Below are positions 49,829 through 58,034 of a stretch of DNA of 64,000 bases, piece by piece. Each line of letters opens with the position of its first letter. The stretch's first letter is position 1. The notes below the pieces were generated by a model, which made no database searches, was not told where the DNA came from, and saw nothing but the letters and a program-made list of their open reading frames with translations. The position numbers were made by a program, and so were the translations under genes. This stretch comes from JAFDWI01 sp964449375. Its GTDB lineage: Bacteria > Actinomycetota > Acidimicrobiia > Acidimicrobiales > Iamiaceae. The DNA is taken from contig CAYVAS010000004.1 of the NCBI GenBank assembly GCA_964449375.1, forward strand, positions 9,784-73,783, in the 5' to 3' direction.

Positions 49829-51277
49829 ATGGCCGAGAAACGACCGCTGACCAACGTCACCGGGGCGCCGGTACCCGACAACCAGAATTCCGAGACCGCT
49901 GGGCCCCGGGGGCCGATGCTGCTCCAGGACGTGTGGTTTCTGGAGAAGCTGGCCCACTTCGACCGTGAGGTGATCCCCGAACGCCGCATGCACGCCAAGG
50001 GCTCGGGAGCGTTCGGCACCTTCACGGTCACCAACGACATCACCCGCTACACGAGCGCGGCGTTGTTCTCGGAGGTGGGCAAGTCCACGGATCTGTTCGC
50101 CCGCTTCTCCACCGTCGCCGGCGAACGCGGCGCTGCGGACGCCGAACGGGACATCCGGGGGTTCGCGCTCAAGTTCTACACCGAGCAGGGCAACTGGGAC
50201 CTGGTGGGCAACAACACGCCGGTGTTCTTCTTCCGGGATCCGCTGCAGTTCCCGGATCTGAACCACGCCGTCAAGCGCGACCCGCGGACGAACCTGCGCA
50301 GCCCCACCAACAACTGGGATTTCTGGACCCTGCTGCCCGAGTCACTCCACCAGGTCACGATCGTGATGTCGGACCGGGGCATCCCCAAGGGCTACCGCAA
50401 CATGCACGGGTTCGGGTCCCACACCTTCAGCATGATCAATGCCGACGGGGTCCGGCACTGGGTGAAGTTCCACCACGTGTGCCAGCAGCCCATCGAGAAC
50501 CTCACCGACGCCGAGGCCGCCGCGGTGGTCGCCCACGACCGGGAGAGTTCCCAGCGGGACCTGTACGAGGCGATCGAGCGGGGCGAGTTCCCCCGGTGGA
50601 AGCTGTGCATCCAGGTGATGCCCGAGGCCGACGCCCAGCACTACCGGTTCCATCCCTTCGATCTGACCAAGGTCTGGTCCAAGAAGGACTACCCGCTCAT
50701 CGAGGTCGGCGAGTGGGAGCTGAACCGTAATCCCGACAACTACTTCGCGGATGTGGAGCAGGCCGCGTTCTCGCCGGCACACATCGTGCCCGGCATCGGG
50801 TTCTCACCCGACAAGATGCTCCAGGGCCGACTGTTCTCCTACGGCGACGCGCAGCGCTACCGCCTGGGCGTGAACCACCACGCCATCCCGGTGAACACGC
50901 CGAGGTGCCCGGTCAACAGCTTCCACCGCGACGGGATGATGCGCACCGACGGCAACCACGGCTCCACGTTGCATTATGAGCCGAACAGCTTCGGAGCGTG
51001 GGCCGAGCAGCCCGCCTACGCCGAGCCGCCCCTGGCGTTGGGCGACACCGTTGCGGACCGGTGGGACTTCCGTGCGGACGACACCGATTACTTCACCCAG
51101 CCCGGCGACCTGTACCGGCTCATGGACCCCGACGCGCAGCAGCGCCTGTTCGACAACACCGCCCGCAATCTCATCGGGGTGCCCGACGAGATCAAGCAAC
51201 GCCACGTCGACCACTGCACCAAGGCCGACCCGGCTTACGGTGCGGGCGTGGACGAGGCGATCGGCCGGATCGACTGA
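49829..51277 (+). CDS. Monofunctional heme catalase
   Basis: Breaks down hydrogen peroxide; 482 residues, a small-subunit clade. RRMHAKGSGAFG carries the catalytic His, RFSTVAGERG and DIRGFALKFYTEQG follow, and FSYGDAQRYRLG has the axial heme ligand Y338. AAGGGG precedes ATG 49829; an in-frame GTG at 49766 would add 21 non-conserved residues. It is divergent from rplM. Confidence 0.95.
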   Translation: MAEKRPLTNVTGAPVPDNQNSETAGPRGPMLLQDVWFLEKLAHFDREVIPERRMHAKGSGAFGTFTVTNDITRYTSAALFSEVGKSTDLFARFSTVAGERGAADAERDIRGFALKFYTEQGNWDLVGNNTPVFFFRDPLQFPDLNHAVKRDPRTNLRSPTNNWDFWTLLPESLHQVTIVMSDRGIPKGYRNMHGFGSHTFSMINADGVRHWVKFHHVCQQPIENLTDAEAAAVVAHDRESSQRDLYEAIERGEFPRWKLCIQVMPEADAQHYRFHPFDLTKVWSKKDYPLIEVGEWELNRNPDNYFADVEQAAFSPAHIVPGIGFSPDKMLQGRLFSYGDAQRYRLGVNHHAIPVNTPRCPVNSFHRDGMMRTDGNHGSTLHYEPNSFGAWAEQPAYAEPPLALGDTVADRWDFRADDTDYFTQPGDLYRLMDPDAQQRLFDNTARNLIGVPDEIKQRHVDHCTKADPAYGAGVDEAIGRID

Positions 51278-51320
51278 CGCTCACCTCTCGTGGCCGGTGG
51301 AGTCGACCGGCGGCGACGGG

Positions 51321-51809
51321 TCACAAGGTGCCGTAGACGCGAACCAGGAAGTAGTACAGGTCCGCTCGGCTGTAACAGGTCGGGCGTTGCCAGGCGGGTC
51401 GCGGCGCGCAGTTGGCGTCCATGTCGGCCCGGAACATCGCGTCGAGCCGTGACCGGGATCCTTCCGGGTCGGGGACGAGTCCGCCCGCTTTGAACCGTCG
51501 ATAGTTGCGGTAACCGAAGTCGTGATGCCAGCAAGCGTTCGTGAAGTCGTAGGTGGCGCCGGTGTCGTTCATGTGGTCGGGGAGGAACCAGTTCGAGCAG
51601 CCGTCGCTGGTGAAGTCGAGTTGGCCGTTGCGGGATCGGAACGACGGGTTGGAGGCCATCGCCGCGAACTGGTCGGCGTTCTTGGCGAGCAGGCTGTCGA
51701 CGGTGGCCTTCTGCTGGGGCAGGCTCTGCAGGCACCCGGTGGCCACCAGCGCGACGACCACCAGCAGTGCGCCCAACGCCGAGCCTCGGCGCCGGTGGAC
51801 GGTCTTCAT
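51321..51809 (-). CDS. Secreted prokaryotic phospholipase A2-like lipoprotein
   Basis: A 162-residue exported protein with a lipobox-like VATGC (C26). The mature domain matches prokaryotic PLA2: DGCSNWFLP, and YDFTNACWHHDFGYRNY with the catalytic pair H96-D97, then RADMDANC as a calcium/disulfide region. It would release fatty acids from phospholipids outside the cell. ATG 51809 is used. It is convergent with catalase. Confidence 0.82.
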   Translation of the reverse strand: MKTVHRRRGSALGALLVVVALVATGCLQSLPQQKATVDSLLAKNADQFAAMASNPSFRSRNGQLDFTSDGCSNWFLPDHMNDTGATYDFTNACWHHDFGYRNYRRFKAGGLVPDPEGSRSRLDAMFRADMDANCAPRPAWQRPTCYSRADLYYFLVRVYGTL

Positions 51810-51951
51810 GGTCACACGGGTCGAGTGCCCCGGATCTGCCGTGTCCAAACCACCGCCTCCCCGCTGCCCTCCGGGTCTCCCCGAGGCCCGGGCGTTTGTT
51901 CGTGCCACGACGCTACGGAGCCGCCCGCGGGCTGTCAAGGGGTCCGTTTGT

Positions 51952-51957
51952 TATCGT
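51952..51957 (+). promoter_or_regulatory. -10 element of the first duplicated lipoprotein (leaderless)
   Basis: TATCGT, then 6 bases, then ATG 51964. Confidence 0.5.
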
Positions 51958-51963
51958 CCACCC

Positions 51964-53049
51964 ATGTCGCGCCGGATCCTGTCGTGCATCGCCGTCGGTG
52001 CCATGATCCTGGCCGGGTGCGGGTCGAACACGACGAGCACCGCGGATCAGCCCAGGACCACCACGGCGACCGACGATGTCGGCGACCTGCCGGCCATCGA
52101 CCCGACCGTCATGCCTGAACTGACCTCCGACTTCGTCAGGGCGGCGGTGGTCGATGAGTCCCACGTCCTGGTCCTGGACTTCACGGACACGATGGTGAAG
52201 GCTGCCGCACTCGCCGACCGCAACGGCGACCTGCACCACGTGGAGGGACCGATCCCCCGAATGGGCAAAGCCTCCGTCGTGGGAACCAGTAGCGGGTTCG
52301 TGATCGTTGGGATCCGCTGCCCGGACTCCAAACCGTTCACCACGAAATTCGCCGAAGACGAACAACTCTGCTCGCCCGATTCCGACGGTGAACGCATGGT
52401 CGAAGCGCAGGTGATCGCCGTCGCGCTCGACACGACCGGCAAGGCCGAATGGACCGCGACTGGGCCCTGGATCAACCCGGCCCGGTTCGGTGGAGCGACA
52501 CCGACCGCCGATGGGGCACTCACATGGATCGACGGCCGGTACTACACCGTTCGCGGCGGCCGCTTCGAACCAGTGGTTCCGCCGCCGGGAGACCACGACC
52601 TGTTCGTGCCGTGTGTCCTCCGAGACGGGCAATTGGTTGCATTCGTGGGCACCCTCAACTCCCAACAGGACGATGCGCTCGGCGGCCAGCGCCGGCTGAT
52701 GGTGCGCACTGATGGCGGTTGGTCGGCGCACGGCCCGGCACGAGAAGTTCCCGAAGGCGACCTGGTGGGGGGATCCTGCACTGTGGGCGGACTCGTCTCG
52801 AAAACCGAAGTTTTCACCGGCGGCCCGGCGGTCGACGCCAACCGCGCCGACGTCAGTCTCGAGTCGATCGCGGGCATCACCGCCGATGGACGGTTGCTCA
52901 TGGACCACAATCCGCGCCGTCTGGTCGACCCGGCCTCGGGAGACCTGGTCGAAACCTTTGCGGACTCGAAGGGGGTCGCGCTGTCGTGGGATGGTCGAAC
53001 GATCGCCCAGATCACCGAAAGCGGCATACAATCCAGGACGGCACAATAG
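51964..53049 (+). CDS. Lipoprotein of unknown function
   Basis: A 361-residue lipoprotein (lipobox ILAGC, C19), a Thr-rich linker, then a beta-rich domain with repeating patterns such as GFVIVGIRC, GRYYTVRGGRFEPV, GRLLMDHNPRRLVD and GRTIAQITESG, suggestive of a propeller. Function unknown. The start is the ATG of the leaderless promoter. A shorter relative with the same signal and linker follows at 53135. Confidence 0.7.
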   Translation: MSRRILSCIAVGAMILAGCGSNTTSTADQPRTTTATDDVGDLPAIDPTVMPELTSDFVRAAVVDESHVLVLDFTDTMVKAAALADRNGDLHHVEGPIPRMGKASVVGTSSGFVIVGIRCPDSKPFTTKFAEDEQLCSPDSDGERMVEAQVIAVALDTTGKAEWTATGPWINPARFGGATPTADGALTWIDGRYYTVRGGRFEPVVPPPGDHDLFVPCVLRDGQLVAFVGTLNSQQDDALGGQRRLMVRTDGGWSAHGPAREVPEGDLVGGSCTVGGLVSKTEVFTGGPAVDANRADVSLESIAGITADGRLLMDHNPRRLVDPASGDLVETFADSKGVALSWDGRTIAQITESGIQSRTAQ

Positions 53050-53122
53050 GGCGACTTCAGTCGGTCATCACCGTGCAGCGTCTCTCACGCAGCTTTTCAT
53101 TGCAGACTGGTCACACAACCGG

Positions 53123-53128
53123 TACCGT
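53123..53128 (+). promoter_or_regulatory. -10 element of the truncated lipoprotein copy
   Basis: TACCGT, then 6 bases, then ATG 53135. The arrangement copies that of the upstream paralogue. Confidence 0.45.
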
Positions 53129-53134
53129 CCTCCC

Positions 53135-53350
53135 ATGGTCCGCCGAGTCGTTTCGTTGATCGTCGTCGGCGCGATGCTCCTGGCCGGGTGTGGTTCGAAC
53201 ACGACGGCCACTGCCGACCAGCCGGGCAAGACGACGAATCCGCTCGACGACCTCCCGCCCATCGACCCGACCGTCATGACGGTTCACCTTGGAGCCGGTG
53301 ACGGGCTGCAGACGCCCACTCCTTGGCAAAGGCCGAGGGGCCCCCTCTGA
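53135..53350 (+). pseudogene. Truncated copy of the upstream lipoprotein
   Basis: A 71-residue frame that repeats the paralogue's start almost residue for residue: VGAMLLAGCGSNTT, ADQPGKTT, then DLPPIDPTVM, after which it diverges and stops. Promoter spacing and signal peptide are kept, the functional domain is gone. It could be a pseudogene or a small secreted lipoprotein; the degree of drift suggests an old duplication. Confidence 0.5.
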
Positions 53351-53374
53351 ACCGGCTATCGCAAGCGAGCGACG

Positions 53375-54139
53375 TCAGCCGGGTGGCGCGTAGCCGACCT
53401 CGGCCAGGTACAGGCCTTCGGCCGGGGCGAGCCGACCCGCGGCGGCACGGTCCCCTGACGCGATGACAGCGACGAGATCCCCCGCACGGCGGCGACCCAG
53501 GCCGACCTCGACCATGGTGCCCACGACCGCACGCACCATCTGGTGACAGAACGACGACGCGGTGATCGTGAACACCAACTCGCCGGATTCACCGACCGAC
53601 CAGTCGGCGCTGATCACCCGACGAGTCAGCGGTGCCGGGGTGCCGTCGGCGCGGGTCGCGGCCCGGCAGAACGCCGAGAAGTCATGCTCCCCGATGAACG
53701 GGTCACACGCCAGGCGCAGCAACGCCAGGTCGAGCGGCGCCGCGACATGCCAGGCCCGCCCGGCACGGAACGGATCGGGCTCCGGGCGGTTCCACACCAC
53801 ATAACGGTAGGAGCGTGTCACCGCCGAGAACCGAGCGTCGAATGAATCGGGAACCACCAAGGGATCACGGACCGCCACCTCGGGCCCCACGATCCGGTTC
53901 ACCCGGCGGGCGAGCTCGCCGACATCGGTGCCCTCGGGCACGTCGAAGCTCACGACCTGGCCGAGTGCATGCACGCCCTTGTCGGTCCGACCCGCACAGG
54001 TCAGCGCGACCGGCGCGTCCAGGCGCAACAGCCGCCGGATCGCCTCGGCCAACTCGCCGCCGACCGTGCGCACCCCGGCGTTCGCGGCAAAACCGTGGAA
54101 TCCGCTGCCGTCGTAGGCGACGGTGAAGCGGATCCTCAT
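53375..54139 (-). CDS. truA: tRNA pseudouridine synthase A
   Basis: Makes pseudouridine at tRNA positions 38-40; 254 residues. The catalytic D53 lies in CAGRTDKGVHALGQ, and FCHQMVRAVVGTMVEVGLG is the conserved C-terminal motif. ATG 54139 is 37 bases after rplQ; last gene of the infA-rpoA unit. Confidence 0.97.
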   Translation of the reverse strand: MRIRFTVAYDGSGFHGFAANAGVRTVGGELAEAIRRLLRLDAPVALTCAGRTDKGVHALGQVVSFDVPEGTDVGELARRVNRIVGPEVAVRDPLVVPDSFDARFSAVTRSYRYVVWNRPEPDPFRAGRAWHVAAPLDLALLRLACDPFIGEHDFSAFCRAATRADGTPAPLTRRVISADWSVGESGELVFTITASSFCHQMVRAVVGTMVEVGLGRRRAGDLVAVIASGDRAAAGRLAPAEGLYLAEVGYAPPG

Positions 54140-54176
54140 GTCCGACTCACCTGGTCCGTGGCACGGACCGCATCAC

Positions 54177-54530
54177 TCAGACCAGTTCGATGCGCGCCAT
54201 CGGCGCGTTGTCGCCATGACGCGGACCCAGCTTGAGGATCCGGGTGTAGCCACCGTGACGGTCCGCATACCGGGGGCCGACGTCCTCGAAGAGCTTCGCG
54301 GTGACTTCGGCGTCACCAAGGTACGACAGGACCTGCCGGTGGTTGTGCAGCCCGCCTTTGCGGGCCTTGGTGATCAACTTCTCCGCGACCGGACGCATCG
54401 CCTTGGCCTTGGCCTCGGTGGTGACGATGCCCTCGGCAGCGACCAGGGACGCCACCAGGTTGGCCATCATCAGACGCTGATGTTGGGAGCTGCCGCCGAA
54501 GCGGCGGCCTTTCTTGGGTGCACCAGGCAT
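54177..54530 (-). CDS. rplQ: 50S ribosomal protein L17
   Basis: A 117-residue L17: SSQHQRLMMANLVASLV, TTEAKAKAMRPVAEKLITKA, then LGPRHGDNAPMARIELV. It begins 4 bases after rpoA. Confidence 0.98.
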   Translation of the reverse strand: MPGAPKKGRRFGGSSQHQRLMMANLVASLVAAEGIVTTEAKAKAMRPVAEKLITKARKGGLHNHRQVLSYLGDAEVTAKLFEDVGPRYADRHGGYTRILKLGPRHGDNAPMARIELV

Positions 54531-54534
54531 GGGG

Positions 54535-55479
54535 TCAGACCCTTCCGCTCGGACGGAGCGACAGGCCCCGCTCGTCCAGTTTGGCTTTGACCTCGTCCAG
54601 CGACTTCTGACCGAAGTTCGTCAGCGCCAGCAGGTCGTCCTCGGACTTGGACAGCAGGTCCCCGATCGTGTTGATCATGCCCCGCTTGAGACAGTTCCGC
54701 GGCCGCTCGGACAGATCCAGATCCTCGATGAGCAGCTCCAGATCCGGCGAGACCAGCGCGGGGCTCGGCGAATCGGCCAGCTCGAGGCCCTCGGGCTCGT
54801 CGGCCATGTTGGCCACCAGCTCGGCCAGGTTCCGCAGCGTCGCCCCGGCCGAGGCCAACGCGTCACGCGGTGAGATCGATCCGTCGGTCTCCACGTCGAG
54901 GATCAGCCGGTCGTATTCGGTGGACTGCTCCACCTGGGTGGGCTCCACCAGGAACGTCACCCGACGCACCGGCGAGTACACCGCGTCGATCGGGATCACC
55001 CCGATGGTCTCGTTGGTGTTGGAGTGCTCCGCCGACACGTACCCACAGCCCCGCTCCACGGTCAGGTCGATGGCGAGCCGGCCCTTGTCGTTGACGGTGG
55101 CCAGATGCAGATCGGGGTTGAGCACCTCCACATCAGCGGTGACCTGGATGTCGCCGGCGGTGACCTCCGCCGGGCCCCGCACGTCGAGACGCACGGTCAC
55201 GGGCTCGTCGGCGACGCTGGAGAGCACCACGTCCTTGAGGTTCAGGATGATGTCGGTGACGTCCTCGACCACGCCCGGAACGGTCGTGAACTCGTGCAGG
55301 GCCTCGTCGAAGCGCACCTCGGTGACCGCCGCGCCGGGAATGGACGACAGCAGCGTCCGGCGCAGCGAGTTTCCGATCGTGTGGCCGAAGCCCGGCTCGA
55401 GCGGGCTGATCGAGAATCGCTGACGATTGTTCTCTACTTCACCGATCGGCTCGATCGTCGGGCGTTGAATGACCAGCAT
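54535..55479 (-). CDS. rpoA: RNA polymerase alpha subunit
   Basis: A 314-residue alpha subunit. The N-terminal dimerisation domain (FSISPLEPGFGHTIGNSLRR, LLSSIPGAAVTEVRFDEALH) is followed by a linker and the C-terminal helix-hairpin domain (DLSERPRNCLKRGMINTIGD, LTNFGQKSLDEVK). GGAGC precedes the ATG. A hairpin at 55528 separates it from rpsD. Confidence 0.98.
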   Translation of the reverse strand: MLVIQRPTIEPIGEVENNRQRFSISPLEPGFGHTIGNSLRRTLLSSIPGAAVTEVRFDEALHEFTTVPGVVEDVTDIILNLKDVVLSSVADEPVTVRLDVRGPAEVTAGDIQVTADVEVLNPDLHLATVNDKGRLAIDLTVERGCGYVSAEHSNTNETIGVIPIDAVYSPVRRVTFLVEPTQVEQSTEYDRLILDVETDGSISPRDALASAGATLRNLAELVANMADEPEGLELADSPSPALVSPDLELLIEDLDLSERPRNCLKRGMINTIGDLLSKSEDDLLALTNFGQKSLDEVKAKLDERGLSLRPSGRV

Positions 55480-55527
55480 GCGTTGCTCCAGGGAAGCGTC
55501 GATTCGAATGAGGATGGCGATGTGGGG

Positions 55528-55551
55528 ACGGGAGCCGTGGACAGCTCCCGT
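55528..55551 (-). other. Hairpin between rpsD and rpoA
   Basis: ACGGGAGC and GCTCCCGT are perfect 8-bp arms around an 8-base loop, just after the rpsD stop and about 50 bases before rpoA. It may tune rpoA expression or mark RNA processing; no T-run follows. Confidence 0.4.
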
Positions 55552-55557
55552 GGAGGA

Positions 55558-56172
55558 CTACTTGGAGTAGAGCTCGACGATGAGGTGCTCACGCACCTGC
55601 ACGTCGATCTGCTCGCGGGTGGGCACGTCGGAGACGACCACCTCGAAGCCGTCGTCGGCGGTCTCGAGCCACGCCGGGGTGATCCGGTCCAGCGTGTCCA
55701 TGTTGTGGCGGATCACGATCAGGTCCCGCTTGTTGGACCGCACCGAGATGCGGTCGCCCTTGCGCGCCCGGTAGGACGGGATGTCCAGGCGGGACCCGTT
55801 GACGTCGATCAGACCGTGGTTCACGAACTGCCGCGCCTGGGGACGGGTCGCGGCCCACCCGGCACGGAACACGATGTTGTCGAGCCGCAACTCCAACATG
55901 GCCAGCAGGTTCTCACCGGTCACGCCCTTGGCCCGGTTCGCCTCCTCGTAGAGGTTCGCGAACTGCCGCTCGAGCACGCCGTAGATGTACTTGGCCTTCT
56001 GCTTCTCCTGAAGCTGGATCTGGTATTCGCTGGGCTGGCGGCGACGGGCCCGCCCGTGGTCGCCTGGCGGGTAGGGGCGACGTTCCAGCGCCCGGTCGCC
56101 CTTGTCGTTCTCGAAGACGTTGATGTTGAGCCGACGGGAGATCTTGACCTTCGGTCCGGTGTATCGAGCCAT
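55558..56172 (-). CDS. rpsD: 30S ribosomal protein S4
   Basis: A 204-residue S4, the 16S assembly protein. ARYTGPKVKISRRLNINVF, YPPGDHGRARRRQPSEYQIQ, and an S4 RNA-binding domain (LDNIVFRAGWAATRPQARQF, VNHGLIDVNGSRLDIPSYRA) are present; no zinc-cysteine motif. In many bacteria it regulates the alpha operon. Confidence 0.98.
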   Translation of the reverse strand: MARYTGPKVKISRRLNINVFENDKGDRALERRPYPPGDHGRARRRQPSEYQIQLQEKQKAKYIYGVLERQFANLYEEANRAKGVTGENLLAMLELRLDNIVFRAGWAATRPQARQFVNHGLIDVNGSRLDIPSYRARKGDRISVRSNKRDLIVIRHNMDTLDRITPAWLETADDGFEVVVSDVPTREQIDVQVREHLIVELYSK

Positions 56173-56186
56173 GAGCGGTACCTCTG

Positions 56187-56585
56187 TCAGACCCGGCGCC
56201 GCTTGGGAGGGCGGCAGCCGTTGTGGGGAATCGGGGTCACGTCCTTGATGCCGGTCACCTCGATGCCGGTGTTCTGCAACGACCGGATCGCGGTCTCACG
56301 CCCCGAGCCGGGGCCCTTGACGAGCACGTCGACCTTGCGCACCCCGTGCTCCATGGCGCGCCGGGCGCATTGCTCCGCGGCGGTCTGGGCGGCGAAGGGC
56401 GTGGACTTGCGGGAACCCTTGAAACCGGAACTGCCCGCCGAGGACCACGCCAGCACGTTGCCCTGCTGGTCGGTGATGCACACGATCGTGTTGTTGAACG
56501 AGCTCTTGATGTGCGCGATCCCGTAGGAGACGTTCTTGCGTTCACGCTTGCGGGGACGCCGGGAGGCGTTGGAGGAGTTCGCCAT
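56187..56585 (-). CDS. rpsK: 30S ribosomal protein S11
   Basis: A 132-residue S11: GIAHIKSSFNNTIVCITDQQ, LAWSSAGSSGFKGSRKSTPF, then a basic C-terminus (HNGCRPPKRRRV). ATG 56585 overlaps the rpsM TGA by one base; a GTG at 56588 is possible. Confidence 0.98.
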   Translation of the reverse strand: MANSSNASRRPRKRERKNVSYGIAHIKSSFNNTIVCITDQQGNVLAWSSAGSSGFKGSRKSTPFAAQTAAEQCARRAMEHGVRKVDVLVKGPGSGRETAIRSLQNTGIEVTGIKDVTPIPHNGCRPPKRRRV

Positions 56586-56962
56586 CACTTGACCGCCTTC
56601 TTCTTGCCGGCAATGGTCTTCTTGGGACCTTTCCGGGTACGGGCATTGGTGTGGGTGCGCTGGCCGCGGACCGGAAGTCCCTTGCGGTGGCGCAGACCCT
56701 GATAGGAGCCGATCTCCATCTTGCGCTTGATGTCCTGCTGGGTGTCGCGCTTGAGGTCACCTTCGACCTTGAGGTTGGCGTCGACGAACGCGCGGATCCG
56801 GTTGATCTCGTCGTCGGTGAGATCCCGGACGCGGGTGGATTCGTCGATGCCCACACCGGCGCACACCTCGGCGGCCAGGGAGGGGCCGATACCGTAGATG
56901 TAGGTGAGGGCGACGACGAGTCGCTTCTCTCGGGGAATGTCGACGCCGGCTATACGTGCCAT
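56585..56962 (-). CDS. rpsM: 30S ribosomal protein S13
   Basis: A 125-residue S13: ARIAGVDIPREKRLVVALTY, GIGPSLAAEVCAGVGID, RHRKGLPVRGQRTHTNARTR and a Lys-rich tail. It lies between rpmJ and rpsK in standard order. Confidence 0.98.
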   Translation of the reverse strand: MARIAGVDIPREKRLVVALTYIYGIGPSLAAEVCAGVGIDESTRVRDLTDDEINRIRAFVDANLKVEGDLKRDTQQDIKRKMEIGSYQGLRHRKGLPVRGQRTHTNARTRKGPKKTIAGKKKAVK

Positions 56963-56999
56963 GGGCTCTCAGTACCTCGTGGTCGGGACGGACACGTGC

Positions 57000-57113
57000 T
57001 CAGCCCTGCCGCTGCTTGTGTCGCGGGTTGTCACAGATCACGCGGACACGGCCGTGCCGGCGGATCAACTTGCAGTTGTCACACATCTTGGTGACGCTGG
57101 GACGGACCTTCAT
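57000..57113 (-). CDS. rpmJ: 50S ribosomal protein L36
   Basis: A 37-residue L36: MKVRPSVTKMCDNCKLIRRH, then GRVRVICDNPRHKQRQG. The zinc ligands C-x2-C, C and H are all present, so this is the zinc-binding form. The gene sits between infA and rpsM, as expected. Confidence 0.97.
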   Translation of the reverse strand: MKVRPSVTKMCDNCKLIRRHGRVRVICDNPRHKQRQG

Positions 57114-57165
57114 GTCGGATTGACCTTGTTCGTCGGGCTCGGAGGGGCCGCGTGCAGGCAGCCGG

Positions 57166-57390
57166 TCACTTGTAGCGGTAGGTGATGCGACCCCGGGAGA
57201 GGTCGTAGGGGGTGAGTTCCACCTGGACCCGGTCCCCGGGAAGGATGCGGATGTAGTTCATGCGCATCTTCCCGGAAATGTGGGCGAGAACCTCGTGACC
57301 GTTCTCGAATTCCACCCGGAACATGGCATTCGGGAGGGATTCGACAACGGTTCCTTCGAGAAGAATGGCGTTCTCTTTGGGCTTTGGCAG
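57166..57390 (-). CDS. infA: Translation initiation factor IF-1, apparent CTG start
   Basis: A 74-residue IF-1: PKPKENAILLEGTVVESLPN, AMFRVEFENGHEVLAHISGK, MRMNYIRILPGDRVQVELTP, YDLSRGRITYRYK. It binds the ribosomal A site during initiation. From an in-frame TAA at 57478-57480 to the conserved PKPKE there is no ATG, GTG or TTG. The best start is CTG 57390, with GGAG 6 bases upstream. It is the first gene of the rpmJ-rpsM-rpsK-rpsD-rpoA-rplQ-truA run. Confidence 0.93.
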   Translation of the reverse strand: MPKPKENAILLEGTVVESLPNAMFRVEFENGHEVLAHISGKMRMNYIRILPGDRVQVELTPYDLSRGRITYRYK

Positions 57391-57967
57391 CGGGAACTCC
57401 AGGTCGAATGCGGACAGGCGGCACGGGACCGGGCGCCGACGCGAAGGCGGCGGCGCGCGACGGGCCGACTCTGCACGTTAGCGCGTGATCAGCTCACATC
57501 CAATTTGGACCGTCGTCACGACGGCCCTCGGCGCGACGCACGCCGCGACCGGCCACGCCGGGAGCAGCCGGAGCACCGCTGGCGAAGCGCCGGCGCGGGG
57601 CTGGGTTGTGGACGGGCCGCGGTCCCGGTCGTCGGGGTGCGGCGCCGGCCCCACGATAGCGCACCGGAAGCACTCCCCGACGGACACCGCACCGGATGCT
57701 CCGCGTCGTTGGCGATCGAGCGCGTCGGTCGCTCCGGTTTGCTAGGTTGCGCCGCGGCGGTGGCACGACCGTCGTCGACACCGCGAGGGGGAGGGACATG
57801 ACCAGCACCGACCGAGGCGACGGCCGCCGGTGCCGCACCCCCGAACCGGGACCGTCCGCGCCTTTCAGCGGTCCACCATTCGCCGCGCGGCACCGCCGCG
57901 GCACCACGGCGCGGCGCGGCGGCGCTGTTTCCCCCACGGCCCGCCGCGCCGGCACCAACGTGACGGG
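57391..57967. other. Long intergenic region between infA and ogt
   Basis: About 580 bases. It holds the infA leader and promoter (57475-57503) on the minus strand, and TAGGTT (57743-57748) on the plus strand, a possible start for a plus-strand transcript. Several open frames here are low-complexity Arg/Pro/Ala shadows. The only one with a ribosome site is listed separately at 57798. Confidence 0.5.
57475..57503 (-). promoter_or_regulatory. Promoter of the infA ribosomal operon
   Basis: On the minus strand, TTGGAT (57503-57498), a 17-base spacer and TAACGT (57480-57475), a near-ideal spacing. The predicted leader is about 75-80 bases before CTG 57390. Confidence 0.6.
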
Positions 57968-58034
57968 TCAGGTCGACGACGCTTGCGCTTCCAGAGCCAG
58001 CAACGTCGCCTTGGCCTCGAGGCCACCCAGGTAG
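57798..58034 (+). CDS. Doubtful small Arg-rich ORF
   Basis: ATG 57798 has GGGGGAGGG two bases upstream and TAGGTT 50 bases upstream, so it could be expressed. The 78-residue product is Arg/Pro/Ala-rich with no recognisable motif, and its end overlaps ogt antisense. It may be an artefact of the GC-rich sequence. Confidence 0.15.
   Translation: MTSTDRGDGRRCRTPEPGPSAPFSGPPFAARHRRGTTARRGGAVSPTARRAGTNVTGQVDDACASRASNVALASRPPR

Noticed and set aside
57494..57958. Minus-strand open frame in the infA-ogt gap
   Set aside because: Arg/Pro-rich low-complexity frame with no ribosome site and no motif; consistent with GC-rich noncoding DNA.
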